A DNA stretch of 64,000 nt from the NCBI GenBank assembly GCA_001695595.3, contig MBPM02000070.1, positions 248,001-312,000 of the forward strand, in the 5' to 3' direction. The position numbers were made by a program, and so were the translations under genes. Below, one piece after another: positions 54,481-64,000 of the stretch (the first letter of the stretch is position 1; each line of letters begins with the position of its first letter). The DNA comes from Plasmopara viticola. Lineage: Eukaryota; Oomycota; Peronosporomycetes; Peronosporales; Peronosporaceae. The notes under the pieces are model-generated. The model searched no databases. It saw nothing but the letters and a program-made list of their open reading frames with translations, and had not been told where the DNA came from.

Positions 54481-57400
54481 GGTTGGCAAATTATTTAACG
54501 AAAAAATGTTTTACCATGCTTGGTCGCCGAGGCTGGTCGACGAAAAAATGGTAGAATTTTGGGATAAGCAGAAGGTAAATTAAAAAGGTACATAATCACA
54601 CTATTATCTCTCTTGGAACTATCGACCATCCTGTCCCCTCGTTTCTCTTGGTCTCCCATTCGGTGCTCATAGCGTTCGAGATGCTTCGTTTGTCTGTTCT
54701 GGATCATCTATACTCCATCAAATCTCGAACCGTTAATTTCTTACTGAAGACGATAGAGTACTGTGAAGCACTATAAGACAATCGCTAGAGAAAGTAAGCT
54801 CAATATATAAGAACAAAATGAAGGAAGATTCCATCGGACCTATCAAGGTCTAGAAAGTCGTGGGTCTGCCTACACCGTCGACCCTTTTGAAAATATGTTG
54901 ACCCATTAAAAATTATAAGTAAAACAAATTGAAGTTTATTTTGATCCCTCGAATTCCAAATTGCTAGGCTGTCCCATAATTTTCCAAAGTAATTGTTTCG
55001 TGCTCGATATTAATCTTTAAGCAAGTATGGGTTGCCATAGGCTGCTGATTGTGTCTATAGTCGTCGACATATGCTAAAAGACCGTATTTTTAAGGTTGTG
55101 CACTTCGAGTGACCTGTTAAGCCTGAGCTTACTAAAATAGAAAGCTACTTACCAACGCGTTTTTGTTGACTGTTGACTCCTTACGCTGAGACACGCAGTG
55201 GTGGATTCGCCTTTAAAGCGCATGGGTCATATGATTATAATGGTCGATAATTTTAAAGCCTTCACGGTCCGGCATCTGACCACCATGGCCGACACCGAGA
55301 TCTCAAGAGCGTGCATTTAATTGCTCAAGAGCTGTTTTAATACAGAATCAGTCTTAATTGCGTTCATTCGGTCGCCCAAGTTTTGCAAGATCTATGAGAA
55401 GCGCCTCCCCTTCCCGGCACCATGACTACCATAGCCTATAGCCCTTTCATGTAATATGCGGAGGCGCTTTCTTGGTCTTGAGTGGCCATTTAACCTTACA
55501 ACAAATCTGACACTATCTTAACATTCCAAAACGACAATAAGGCTGTTTTGACAGTATCGCAAACCTAACGTATCTTTGTAGTCACCAGCAACCTTGAGGT
55601 AGCCCTAGAAATTAGGCCGATAGGAAATTGCTCTTGGCTTCTAGTTTCTACGACGCTGAGGATATTTATGGGGAGAGAAACTTGGCGTAAATCAAATCGA
55701 ATTGCACATTATACATATAAGCGAATTACGATTCTGCGCAATATGGAGTAGGTCTCTGAGCTTCGGATGCACAAACATTTACAAATAGTCATTAAGGTTT
55801 CGCCATTACTGCAGCAAATTTTGCATACACTAATCACGAGTACTTGATCCTTCGATTTATGCGCAATCAACATGCAATCAATACAAGCCTAAAGATCTGC
55901 GACTCCAGACAGGCTTTCGTACCAAAGACTCTTCACAGTTTATAAGTCATCCGAAGCTGTAGCAGATTAACGCCTCAGCTCTCTAAGATACCTCAAGATT
56001 ACCAAAAGCGCACGTACCGCCTTAGGCTAGATAGCAGAGCAGGAAAAGTCTTCGCTCATGGTAGTGATGATATTTGTACCTGAGTATAAATGTACAATCA
56101 TGATTTTTATCTCGTGGTTAAAGGCGAGGCTACATGGCTCTCGATGAAAGCTAAACTGTTATACTAGTCTATCGTGCCACTCCAATTGGTCTAGAACATG
56201 ACATTATTGGGTGACGTCATCGAGCAGCTTTTAAACGTGCCACTGGCAAAAAAAATCCCTTTAAGACGCGTCAACGTTTTCTTTCGGGCAACTTTATGGA
56301 GTGCGGGAGCCTTCCTGTAACAATTCTCCCTGCACATACATATACACGAATTTGAATCCTTTTATTTGAAATATAACACAAAATTAGATCTAGTTTTCAT
56401 TTTTAGCGTGATTTTCTTTTAACGCCATAGAAAGCCATAGATGAGTACCATCAGCGCCTAGAGCGCTCGAGTTCGGACGTCTAGAACCACAAACAAAGAT
56501 GCGCAATACTTGGATAGTGCTGGACAATTGTAAAGCAGGCTTCTTCGGACACTGTAAGAGGAATCTGATGGCTCATGTCGATATTGTAACTAAGCAACTT
56601 TTGAGTACGAAGAGAGGGTATGTCAGAGATGACGGTCTTTTTTACGTGGAAGCAATCGAAAAATTTAAATGAAAAGTTACATCTTGATATTGATTGTACG
56701 ACAATGCGTTATAGTATGATCCAAACTGACCAACTAACCAAAAAAACGTGTTTTCTTATTCACTCTTCGCTTAAAAGGCGATACTGAGTTCATGGTGCTT
56801 GAATCGGCTAAGCCTATCAAAAAGATATTAGACTCTCGCTAAAGGGCTCGAGATACGCGTGGCTCATGAGCAAAAAAAAACGCACAAAGGTCCTGAGTCA
56901 CTAGACCTTGACAAGAGGCATTGTGAGATTTAGTCACGACTTTTTATTCGAATGAAGCAATATAATTGTATGATGCCTTGGGTGCACACGACAAAGTTAT
57001 GACTTCCATCTACTAATTCGTAGCCCAACTTATACAAAAAGCGAGCTCTTCTGAGAACTGTTTTTGCTTTGATTGGCTACAGAAAGCTAACCGAGCGGAA
57101 TTTTAAGCTGGTCTCATTGTGCGGACAGTACTGAAGATCTCCGAAAGATTTAGCATGCATTCCCTGAACAACAGCTTGTAGAACTAACGCGTGGAGAAAA
57201 TCGGAGACAATCAGACAACATTTGTGATCAAGCTAATGGCCTTGGTCTAGATTCGACTGGAGAAGAGGTCGGCAAATCAAATTAGGAAATAATACTATAG
57301 TATATTTTGTCGCCAATGTTATCGAAAGCTGGTAGACAATACGTTGACTTTGATGAAATCCAAAACCTTTTGGCTGACTTGCTCGCCTTTTGGCTATCAC

Positions 57401-58446
57401 AAAAGTAAATTTCTCAGGTTTTTAATGTCGCTTTGAATATTATTTCGTCCGACGGTTATTGCGTTGTGGACGTTTCTAAAAAATATGCTATGCACCTTGA
57501 GATTACTATCATGATATACAACTACTTCAAGCAATGCGTGCATGCGACAGGGATTAAGTTATACAGAAAAACAGATCGATTGGTGATAGGCGCATTTGTA
57601 AGAAATTTGTGAGCACAAACCGAGTGACCCAAAGCAACCACGCATTGTTTTCGTGTGTAGTACTTTAAAGTTGCGGTCTACGTTAATTTTGATTGGTGTA
57701 AAAAAACTAAGCTTTTTTTCACCTTTTTCGTAAGACTGAGTGGGTAGTAGCGACGTTGGTCAACAATAAAGCCTTGCCACAACAAATACAAAGATGTTTT
57801 CGCACGCATCGTCAATATGCCGTTTCTGTGATCTATGTGAAGTGACTGGTCATTTTGAGACCTCTTTGAATGCGAGTGATTTACAAACCGACTAAGTTTC
57901 ACGCCGACCTTGATGTGTCCGATATTCGAATAGCGAGGGCTACATCGTTCATGCGTATGATAAAAAAGCAGCTAAAATCTTGGCCCACACGTCAATTTGT
58001 GGAAAAGACATGATGCAAACCAGCATGACAAGATGTGCAATGTCATTACACTTTTTTATGTTTAGCATCAGTGTACATAATATTCAGAGAGAGAAATGTA
58101 GAATAAACCGCTTTCGAGAATCACGTGCTGAAAATAATAAAAAGAATGACAAAGAAGCTTTGCAGAGTATAAGTCATTGACCAGCCTTGCTTTTGTCTGT
58201 GGATTGATAATAAAAATCTTAGTTTTGTACTTCAGTTATACCCATGATCAAGTCGATCTATCTATTGTTTTATTATTTATCCGTGATACAAAAACATTGA
58301 TCTCATGTGCCTAACTTCATGGCCGTAGTGTATGTGCCATACACTATCAAAAATTTGCAAATCATTTTAATTGTGGGTGATCGACTTAATGTAATAAGTT
58401 TGAGACATGAAGTATGGTCCCATTGTGCTGACAATTTTAAGGGATA

Positions 58447-58620
58447 TCGAAACAAACGCGTGGTGACTTGATGTCATTTATTGAGCAATGACATCCTTGG
58501 ATGCAAGAAATTCATTTTTAATTCGAAACAAACGCGTGGTGACATAGAGTTGATGTAGATAGGCAAACGAAGCCTTATTGGTATTAAGCAATGCATCGTT
58601 GGATGCAAGAAATTCATCTT
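58447..58620. repeat. Local tandem duplication specific to copy 2
   Basis: TCGAAACAAACGCGTGGTGAC occurs at about 58447 and again at about 58523; each is followed by GCAAGAAATTCAT. Copy 1 has the stretch once (about 37151-37250). The first unit is internally shortened. Confidence 0.8.
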
Positions 58621-59720
58621 GAATGTTGCCTTGGTCATCGCTTAAATGTCCAATCGACCTGTTTGGCCATCGCTATGACCAAAGCGACATTGTATAAACG
58701 TCAAGAAATACCTACCTTATAAATGTACTCAAAATCTTGCATAGTTGAGCGAGCTTCAAGCTGACTTTGTGCTCATATATGGTTCAAATAATGTCGATGA
58801 CTGTGTTATTTTTGCAAAAGGTCAATATCGTCGTGGATTAGAGCCTAGGAATTGACATTGCTCAAAGCAGACTCTAAAAAAATTGCTTTGTGTCAGAAAA
58901 GCATGTTTATAGCGCTAACGAGAAAAAAGTAATGTTTTTTTTTCTCATTTACCAGCATTGGTGTTACCGTAGCTTCAAAACATTGTGTCTTAGCACCGCT
59001 GTCGCGAATAACGCCTTCTTTCCAAATTCTACCTTCTTATGTTTATACTTGATAGCTCCCTCTTTCGACTAAAGTGGTTGCTTGTAAGTCTTGCGATAAG
59101 AAGAGTATGCTCGATAATCTATAACCCATGTATTAAACACATTGCACATATGGGCCGTACGAAAGGCCACATCAAATCCTTCTAGAGATTTCACACGGCA
59201 TTTTGAGAAGACACAAGACAAGAAAGTCGTGTACCTATCATGGGAGCATCTTTGGGTACTGTCAGCTATACAATTTATATATTCTCGGAGCACAATTTAC
59301 CTATTAGGCTAATCGAAGACGACTACTAGTAAAGCTATCTGGGCTTTGACAGTTTGTCAAGCCAGCAGTCAGCGGCGTAAGTTTTGAGTGCGAGCAAGAG
59401 GTCATTCATACCCTACCCCCATGGACGGCCTTTTGATTGCGACTTACTTATAAAGCGTTAGGTGCTTTTGCATCCAGACAGCAACCAATATCGGAGCCAC
59501 CCCGGATCTCCCACGAGTTCCATGATGTGAGAAAATCATGCCACTTCAGACTTATAATGCGCCCTTGCTCTAAAAGCAGGTCTGGGGAGTTTAATAGCAA
59601 TGAGGAAGGCTGCTTCTAGCTCGGCCTTGCACTTGCTCAAGGAGGTTTGGCAGCTCTCAAGCGACCAAGCATACTCACTTGAGCTTGCTCTCGAATTCGG
59701 TCCTAGCGGTTTGGCCGTAG

Positions 59721-60700
59721 CTACTTCGAGGCGCCCCGGTCCTTGAGAAGGAAATAAAGTTTTTTAGTCATGTGGCTCATGAGCTGCACAGTCGGATGTT
59801 TCCCATGCAATACTGCTCGGGGACTCTGAACTGCGTCCAAAAAAAACTTTTCATTGTAGTAAGCTTCTAGAATCGGCCGGTTGTTCAAAGTGCACAATAC
59901 CTGAGAGATCAGCCCTTGAGCCAATCCGATGGTAAACAGGGGCGCCTATTGATACCCCTTAAAACAAGGAAAAACATGGAGACAATAAGCCAAAAAGATG
60001 GTAGGGGTACCTCAGGTCTTTTATAAGATTGGAGTCGTGGGGATCAAAATATCCCGATCGATGTCCTTCATAAAAATTGTGATCGTTGACATCGTCTTTG
60101 AAAGTTTAACAGTGTACGCTGACTTGTTCTTATCCAGTATTTAGAAGCCCCAATAATTTGATACTTTACTCTACTTGAAAAGTCTGATCTAACTCCATCT
60201 AGCTTTGTCCTTAGAATATTTATTTTTTCAATTGAGAGTTTATAATATCCCCAGTATATTTGGCCGAACGCAATTGCCCCCCTTGCTTTGCCGGCTAAGT
60301 CCAGTCAATGCTTTTGTCGGGAACCTACTCCGAGAGGAATCAGGTCTCTTATTAACAGCCTGAGGAAAAATTGCATCTATCTTCCCCACCTATCTAAGAT
60401 GCGTTTGTGCTTCATAAAACCAGTGAAAATAACAATCTACTTAACGTGGAACTGAGAAGGGTATACATCCTGTAAGAGCGTCAGCTTCAGAGTTAAGTGC
60501 AAGCTCCATCATTGACAGCTTGTCGGCCCCCGAATGTGGAGCTTCAGGTCACAGACTGCGCACAATATATTTGAACGCATGATCGCTTCTACATAATCAT
60601 TCGTCCCAAAATGGTTTGCTTTCGGCAAGCGGATTCCTAGTAGCTGAAACATTACCTGACAAACCTCAGTGATAAAACGCGGAATTTTGTCCGACGCCAT
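59721..60700 (-). pseudogene. Ty3/gypsy integrase relic, copy 2
   Basis: Same relic as at 38350-39330, with identical readable fragments (SDKIPRFITEVCQVMFQLLG at 60700-60509). It duplicated with the segment and is not an independent insertion. Confidence 0.6.
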
Positions 60701-60849
60701 TTTTGTCCGGAAGGCGATGACATTTGCATTCCGTATCCACTAAATATGCTTGCTATTTAATCCCCAATAAGATAAGCGTCAGAAATATAGTCTTATTAAC
60801 GTGTCAAATGAACACCACATGCTCGTGCTGCACTTAGCTACTAGCATGC

Positions 60850-61960
60850 CGAAAAGCTGATGAAATTCCACAAACACACTTTTGCTTTAGTGCTGGCGAA
60901 GTACCGCGAGGACAATGAAACTTTGGTTTGTTAGGAGCTTACATGGTCTTTTGATAATTACAAAAATCTTAAGCCGGGTCAGCATTTGCGGATTTAACTT
61001 CCTAGATTCGCGACTTAAATACATAGATCCTAACGGAGTAGTTAATTGTTTTCTACCGCTTTCGAATGCCACAGAGCTTACCCACGGACATATCTCAGAG
61101 TAAAGATACTGAGGCAGTGCCTTTCCTAGTTGCAACTGATTTAGTTGCTTCAATCGTCAATAAAGGCTTATGATTGCCATAACAAGCAGTGACGACAAGC
61201 GTCACTCAGACTTAAGAAATAATATCGCCTCTCTTCAACGTCATCGTATGCCCTGAACAAAGATGCGCAAAACTTTTATAGTGCCAAACAGTTGCAAGAC
61301 GTGAAGTTGAAGTACTGCTACAGTAATCTGATAAATTATGGGGATGTCGCCAAGCGGCTTTGTTCTATTAGAAACAAAACGACGAACAGCGACTTCGAGC
61401 GCGTACCAAAGTTATACTAAAAATGGCAACTTTTGGAGGTATTCACCAAACTTTGCGACTCTGCTTGGGAGTGTAATCAGGACAATCGTACTAATCAAAT
61501 AGACGTGCTCGCTTTCCTCACCTTTCGATTGATAGATCATACTGCGTCCTTGGCGCCTGAAGTGGCTAAGCCCGACAAGACATATTCGACTCTTGTTGCA
61601 AAACTTGGGAAGATCGACCAAAGTTGTGGCTCAAGAACAAAAATCTGCACAAAGTTTTGACTCCTTAGAATTTGACAAGATACATGAAGAGCTTTAGACT
61701 TGCCGATTTACGCTGGTGAAGTACATGGATGATTTTAGCGCGACATACTCAAATAAAGTAGTAAATCTTATGATGGCTTGCGTAAGAACAACAAAACTGG
61801 TGCTCAAGTCTTCATGCAATCGACTGCTTTATAGTCAGTCAAGAAGCGATTCTTTGGAGAGCAACTAGAGGTTTGGTCAAAGTCCACCGCCGAGTACTGA
61901 CGCAAGTCGCCATTTCGCGACAGACGCACTCACTATCGCGACAGCGGGTCTAACAATGAA
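60850..61960 (+). pseudogene. Decayed LWY effector fragments within duplication copy 2
   Basis: As in copy 1 (39480-40470) but with an extra 131 bp that reads NRTNQIDVLAFLTFRLIDHT and ASLAPEVAKPDKTYSTLVAK, matching NPTNQKNVLAFLIHHLEGDT and ASMVLEAAKLDKKYS in the large gene. This identifies the relic as a counterpart of the ninth module. Many stops. Confidence 0.75.
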
Positions 61961-62946
61961 GTATTGAAGCTCCCGGATAAATAATGCCCGGCTAATACAG
62001 GTCATGGCATCGAGAAGTACGCTCATATGCTTTTCGCGCCGCGATGGCTTTCTAGATGCCACATTTCGCGCAGCGTAGCATGTACGAATTGATCAGGTTA
62101 TAAACGTTGGTCCAGTGCAACCTTAGCGCGGCTATGCGCGTACTTCTAGCACCGCATCGAATACGCTTAGGATTTGCTAGGAGAAATATAACCAAATGGA
62201 ACTTTTCCTTCGTTCGTGATTTACTCGAATACTTCCCAGCCCTTTAACCACAACCACTCAATCGAAAAATATATTTAAAAACAAGTACATTGGATGCAGT
62301 GTTTTACGTTCGTGAGCTAAGAGTTTAATTTGCGTTCTTGGTGAATGAAAGATTGCCACATGTTTTGGCTTCGACATGATGAGCTGGGAACGGAAGCACC
62401 GGACATGAGTATGATTCGCACCGACTGTTAAACAGTCAAACCGGAGTTGGCTTAACGTCTGTTAAGATGTCTGAAAAGTAGAACGCTTCACAAAAAGCTA
62501 TTGGCGCCCGTGAAATTGTTTCTGCTTCTCAGCGCACTTTACATAGAAGCAACACGTTTTGGTGGTTAAGAAGTGATGCTCTTTAAACAACCTTTATGCG
62601 AAAAAGCAGCTTCTGAGCAATCAAATGCTCGCACTTGAAAATGATTTTTAAGTCGGCTCAAGCGAAGAGAGCACGGCTGCTTTAGACAGCCCAGGATTTT
62701 AGAGTCCCCAAAAGGATGAAGTATATAGGTTATGTTATCCATGAGCTTCATAGACGGATCGATCGCTGCGCATTCAAGTGCAATGGATTCAATCCTTCTA
62801 ATTCTCTCGCGTAGAAGCATGAGCCAGATGGAAGACGTTACGACTTCGTACTCATGGCATGTTAGACTGACTGTAAGTAGTCGTGTAACTAAAAACAAAT
62901 AATGGTGTACGGCACGGTCTCGACGAATGTCGATCGCTAGCACCGA

Positions 62947-63289
62947 TTTTGCTAAGACTTGTATTGTATTGTATTACGTTATCGCGTTGCCAAGTTATGC
63001 ACGTGCTAGGCTCAGTCTGGCTAGTCCACGGCATAGAGTGGTGTCCGCATACGTCGGATCTCATTCGGCGGGCAGTGCAGCCAGCACCGAGGCCGTGAGT
63101 GTCTTCCATTATTTTGTGTAGTTCTGACTTGGTAAGAGCCCAGGTGGCGCCCTGGTGCTGGAGACCGTCGCGTCGAGATGAGACTCGTTAGAGACCTGCA
63201 GATGCCCGAGAGCACCTGCCCGAAGCGCGCGAGCATTTAGCCCCCGCGCTTGGAAGGAGGGCGTCACCCCAACCTTTTTTGCTAAGACT
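62947..63289 (-). mobile_element. SINE-like, internally deleted LINE derivative with 13-bp target-site duplication
   Basis: The body at 62960-63276 (317 bp) is flanked by TTTTGCTAAGACT at 62947-62959 and 63277-63289. It has the same three-block build as the element at 2392-2699, an ACAAT-type tail at its minus-strand 3' end (62960-62975), and a 71-codon ATG frame of equal length (63021-63236). The matching place in duplication copy 1 (about 41400-41412) holds one target copy and no element, so the insertion post-dates the duplication or was lost precisely from copy 1. Confidence 0.9.
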
Positions 63290-63365
63290 GTGTAGGAAAA
63301 AGAAGACTTGCTTTATTTAGCAATTAAATGCGAGATTCTTTGGCTGTCGGCTGCCTTTGATAAAG

Positions 63366-64000
63366 CTAATTACTAATATATGAGAGCCTATCACTTTGTA
63401 AACGGCCTGGAACGCCAAGGCGCGGAACAAAAACCACTGTCTGGCTCAGCTCTTTAACCCCGGGGTGTGAAGCGTATTTCTCAATAAATTTTGCAAGCCA
63501 CTCGTGAGCTTGAGCGTTCAAAATATCTTCAAGAGCCTTTGGAACAACTTTGTGTGAAAACCAAAAGTCAAACAAGGTCGTTCGCAACAACTGCGTCGAT
63601 TCATTGTCGGGTGCACTAACGAGCCGGGTAATCAACTCTTCTTGAGTAAAGATGGTTCTTAAAAAAGTCATGGTATCGCCGACCAGTTCCGGAGAATCCT
63701 GGCGACTAAGCATCGTAAAATACTTGCCCCATACTTCGACTAGATGACGTTCGGGCCCAAACGGAGGAAGAATTTTACCCTTTACTAGATCAATCACCTT
63801 GCCTGACTTGTCTGTCCATTCAACTTTTTCTTCTCCATGCGTAAATTTTTCCAGGCTTTTGACCAGAGAAACAACGCTAATTTTTTTGGGATCCAATACA
63901 ATTGTCAGTAGAGTGGGACCTTCCGTAATGGAGAAACTTTGTTTACTACACCTAATCGCCCATGCTTGGAATTCACGGCGTTTTATGACATTTGCGTCAC
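63366..64000 (-). CDS. 3' end of a second LWY effector gene (partial, runs off the window)
   Basis: The minus-strand frame is open from the window edge to a stop at 63366. It matches the 3' end of the large gene (HLVEVWGKYFTMLSRQDSPE, ELVGDTMTFLRTIFTQEELI, KYASHPGVKELSQTVVFVPR). It also keeps a 161-bp stretch (63800-63960) absent from the first gene; this joins RREFQA and DPKKISVVSLVKSLEKF to GKVIDLVKGKILPPFG without a break. No ATG here is the true start; the gene begins outside the window. Whether the rest is intact cannot be seen. Confidence 0.8.
   Translation of the reverse strand, partial: DANVIKRREFQAWAIRCSKQSFSITEGPTLLTIVLDPKKISVVSLVKSLEKFTHGEEKVEWTDKSGKVIDLVKGKILPPFGPERHLVEVWGKYFTMLSRQDSPELVGDTMTFLRTIFTQEELITRLVSAPDNESTQLLRTTLFDFWFSHKVVPKALEDILNAQAHEWLAKFIEKYASHPGVKELSQTVVFVPRLGVPGRLQSDRLSYISN

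Larger units (their letters stand above)
54728..64000. repeat. Segmental duplication, copy 2 (continues past the window)
   Basis: Counterpart of 33412-41956. It keeps a 131-bp piece (61456-61586) and a 161-bp piece (63800-63960) missing from copy 1. It has gained a SINE-like insertion (62960-63276) and a local tandem duplication at about 58447-58620. The unit therefore probably continues into a second full LWY gene to the right. Confidence 0.9.

Noticed and set aside
1..64000. tRNA, rRNA or other conserved RNA genes
   Set aside because: None could be recognised by eye on either strand; a tRNA or covariance-model search was not possible here.

Overview
The window looks like genomic DNA of an oomycete, most likely a Peronosporales plant pathogen (Phytophthora or a downy mildew). 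The sequence-level reasons are a secreted EER-type protein built from WY/LWY modules, a Crinkler (CRN) effector with its LYLAK and HVLVVIP signatures, short 49-115 bp GT-AG introns, a match to the oomycete initiator element in front of one gene, and a protein with four tandem RGS domains. No species can be fixed from the sequence alone.

Layout. Positions 1-5990 are gene-poor: a LINE fragment with its middle deleted, a short LINE-derived SINE-like element with target-site duplications, and a Ty1/copia scrap. About 6350-16610 is a decayed Polinton/Maverick (polintovirus-like) element. Readable parts are a penton-like capsid gene, an rve integrase, a protein-primed family B DNA polymerase and several small unassigned genes; a broken CRN effector gene sits between the structural-side genes. 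No major capsid, packaging ATPase or protease gene is recognisable. About 19400-30540 is a compact housekeeping island: PDCD5 homologue, a small two-TM protein, PP2C phosphatase, Mediator subunit 4, PIG-N (MCD4) and a four-RGS protein. Next comes a 33-bp minisatellite with a palindromic core (30584-31610).

From about 31990 to the end is an effector neighbourhood. A very long LWY effector gene (41483-48431, minus strand) has nine roughly 195-residue modules. It is interrupted by one nonsense codon at a conserved Trp and by a 161-bp deletion near the 3' end. Around it lie decayed LWY fragments on the plus strand, Ty3/gypsy scraps and a large segmental duplication (about 33412-41956 repeated at about 54728-64000, period about 21.3-22 kb). 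The second copy carries the 3' end of another LWY gene, which runs off the window, and a SINE-like insertion absent from the first copy.

How parts relate. The housekeeping island is GC-richer and compact: MED4 and PIG-N share a 55-bp divergent interval. The flanks are AT-rich, repeat-loaded and effector-bearing, the pattern known as a two-speed genome. Three apparent frameshifts in housekeeping genes are all single-base losses near short runs and may be base-call errors. The many stops and shifts in the Polinton, CRN and LWY relics look like genuine decay.
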